Below, in pieces: positions 55,924 to 57,141 of a stretch of DNA of 57,141 bases; position 1 is the first letter of the stretch; each line of letters opens with the position of its first letter. This DNA comes from an uncultured Clostridia bacterium. Lineage in GTDB: Bacteria; Bacillota; Clostridia; Lachnospirales; CAG-274. The notes beneath the pieces are model-generated. The model ran no database searches, had not been told where the DNA came from, and was given only the letters and a program-made list of their open reading frames with translations. A program made the translations under genes and the position numbers. Where the stretch lies: assembly GCA_944381435.1 (NCBI GenBank), contig CALWLD010000014.1:1-57141 (forward strand), in the 5' to 3' direction.

Positions 55924-56964
55924 CTAACCTTTAGATATAATTCTAGCAATAGGTATAAGCTTATCATCAATATAAGTAGATTTTTTAGTATCCATAACTA
56001 AAGACCAGTTACCACCGTTTTCAAGCTCTGCATCAGTAGGAGATAAACTTGCTTGGTGATTTTTAGTATATGATATACCAAAAGGAGCAAAACATTTTCT
56101 AGTTCTAGCATATAAAGTATCTTGTCCCCCGTTAGTTTTAGGGTCTCTGTTTAATTCATAAGGTACTTTAGCCCCAACATCTTGAAAATCAATAGCACCT
56201 TCTCCTAATATGTAGGTAGTATATAGTTTAGCATCGCCTTCTTCATTATCTTCTACAGGCATAGTATCGTCAATTAAAACAATTTTACCATTTAATGTAG
56301 CAAGGCCTAAATCTCTTTGAATACCATTTTTATCTGTATATTTTAAGTAATTAAGTAAATTTAAGTTTTCTAAATTAGTTGCTATAATACTGTGCATAAT
56401 AACAATAGAAAATTTTGTTTTGTTGTCTCCGCAAGCCTTTTGTATAGCGCTATTAAGAGTGGTAACATCTACATTAGGGTTTTCTAAAGCAGATATATCA
56501 TAAGTATGGTTAGTAACAAAGTCTGCATTTTTTCCACCAGTCATAGAAAAAATTCCTTTTAATATAGCAAGCAAAGTTTTCTGGTCAACATCTTCAAAGT
56601 ATTCTTTAACCTGCCTAGCAACGTTAGACATAAATCCAACACCACCAGTAATATCTTCAGAAAAATCATCTTCAAGCCAAGCATTAGCTCTACCAACAAC
56701 AACAACGCCTCGCTCAAATGTTTTAGTAGCGTTAGGCACAATGTCTGTTTTTCCGTCATAGTTTAAAGCTCCGCCTTCAATTCTACCATACATAGGTAAA
56801 ATAGCATAACCTGTTCCTCCTTGAGAAGAAAAAGCTCTTTTTATTTCACCATTAGGCTTTAAAACTTTAGATTTTATAAGTTCATTTTTTCTAACATTAG
56901 GTAAGCTTTCAATATATCTGCCAAAAGCTACATCATTAAAACTTTTATAATTAAATTCTCCCAT
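55924..56964 (-). CDS. Phage major capsid protein
   Basis: A 346-aa HK97-fold-type capsid subunit as found in PBSX-like clostridial prophages: FNYKSFNDVAFGRYIESLPN at the N-terminus, GRANAWLEDDFSEDITGG, VARQVKEYFEDVDQKTLLAI, VTTLNSAIQKACGDNKTKFS, LNGKIVLIDDTMP and the C-terminal APFGISYTKNHQASLSPTD. No scaffold or protease domain is fused. ATG with AGGAGG. It indicates that head genes are kept, so this is not just a tailocin. Confidence 0.85.
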   Translation of the reverse strand: MGEFNYKSFNDVAFGRYIESLPNVRKNELIKSKVLKPNGEIKRAFSSQGGTGYAILPMYGRIEGGALNYDGKTDIVPNATKTFERGVVVVGRANAWLEDDFSEDITGGVGFMSNVARQVKEYFEDVDQKTLLAILKGIFSMTGGKNADFVTNHTYDISALENPNVDVTTLNSAIQKACGDNKTKFSIVIMHSIIATNLENLNLLNYLKYTDKNGIQRDLGLATLNGKIVLIDDTMPVEDNEEGDAKLYTTYILGEGAIDFQDVGAKVPYELNRDPKTNGGQDTLYARTRKCFAPFGISYTKNHQASLSPTDAELENGGNWSLVMDTKKSTYIDDKLIPIARIISKG

Positions 56965-56974
56965 ATTCTACCTC

Positions 56975-57139
56975 CTAAAAAATACCTTTTTCATAATGTT
57001 TGCAAAGTTCTTCATAGCTTAAATTTTTATTTACTGTATTTTTATTTAAGTTAGTTTCAAAAGGCTTAAATCCTTTTAGTTTAAGAACATCTAAAAAAAA
57101 AAATAAAAATCTAGTTTCTTCGTTGTTTTTAAGCTCATC
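56975..57139 (-). CDS. Partial phage gene upstream of capsid
   Basis: The C-terminal 54 codons of a gene running off the right edge, ending LSYEELCKHYEKGIF. It includes a T11 run on the coding strand (FLFFFLD). No family recognised. In this position a scaffold, protease or portal-associated protein is usual. Confidence 0.5.
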   Translation of the reverse strand, partial: DELKNNEETRFLFFFLDVLKLKGFKPFETNLNKNTVNKNLSYEELCKHYEKGIF

Positions 57140-57141
57140 TA

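Larger units (their letters stand above)
47408..57141 (-). mobile_element. Contractile-tail (PBSX-like) prophage segment
   Basis: Gene order on the minus strand matches the Bacillus PBSX/skin xkd cluster: capsid, connectors, sheath, tube, tail chaperone, tape-measure slot, LysM, XkdQ-like, DUF2577, DUF2634, baseplate J, DUF2313. It runs off the right edge of the window. At the left it ends after the DUF2313 gene with a terminator and host genes. Tail fibre, holin and endolysin genes are absent on that side. Confidence 0.9.

Noticed and set aside
57081..57110. Frameshift at the A11 run near the right edge
   Set aside because: The run is in frame (FLFFFLD) and the partial reading frame stays open to a sensible stop; there is no evidence of a break.

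Overview
The window is about 57 kb of very AT-rich DNA with strong GGAGG-type ribosome binding sites. It carries SpoIID-like and GerMN-domain proteins, Tex, RsgA and a class II aldolase. Together these point to an anaerobic, spore-forming-lineage Firmicute of the class Clostridia. The genus cannot be fixed from sequence alone.

Layout. (1) 0-7.2 kb: a decaying defence cluster on the minus strand. It has a type III restriction subunit (intact), its methyltransferase (frameshifted just before the catalytic DPPY), a HEPN-motif protein (frameshifted in an A tract), and a TIR-domain remnant. (2) 7.4-30.1 kb: a degraded integrative/conjugative element. Core pieces are an HTH replication-type protein, a C39 peptidase, a VirB4-type ATPase, a membrane transfer protein with a premature stop, a giant Cna-B adhesin with a premature stop, an SLH-sortase fusion and a ParA remnant. 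Cargo modules sit between the adhesin and transfer genes: alpha-galactosidase/AraC, WYL/macro/UDG-like, and MFS/XRE. Partial copies of the adhesin 3' end and of the transfer-gene 5' end separate these modules, recording stepwise cargo insertion at one hotspot. An alkaline phosphatase gene is also flanked by diverged direct repeats. (3) 30.2-47.4 kb: ordinary chromosome. It starts with a subtilase truncated at the element boundary, then TraX-like, fba, tex, a phosphodiesterase, rdgB, GerMN, mgtC, rsgA, manA, a phosphoglucomutase, DUF1836, ferredoxin, SpoIID-like, GNAT, HxlR and PEBP, with clear bidirectional terminators between convergent genes. (4) 47.4-57.1 kb: a contractile-tail (PBSX-like) prophage segment on the minus strand, running from the major capsid to the DUF2313 tail protein. 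There is no fibre or lysis gene at its left end.

Most notable observations: cargo accretion marked by gene-end duplications; four phage genes whose reading frames appear to start at AUA or AUU behind strong Shine-Dalgarno sites; a probable programmed -1 frameshift (A AAA AAC) in the tail chaperone; a short Asn/Tyr/Lys-rich protein where the tape measure should be; six in-frame TAA codons in four element genes, with no in-frame TAG or TGA noted in the aligned stretches; a WYL-macro-UDG-like operon behind a perfect 16-bp palindrome; an S-layer-anchored sortase beside an adhesin whose LPKTG is almost its last residue; and a small triple-hairpin insert in parA. All functional statements come from motif recognition by eye. 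No database search was run.
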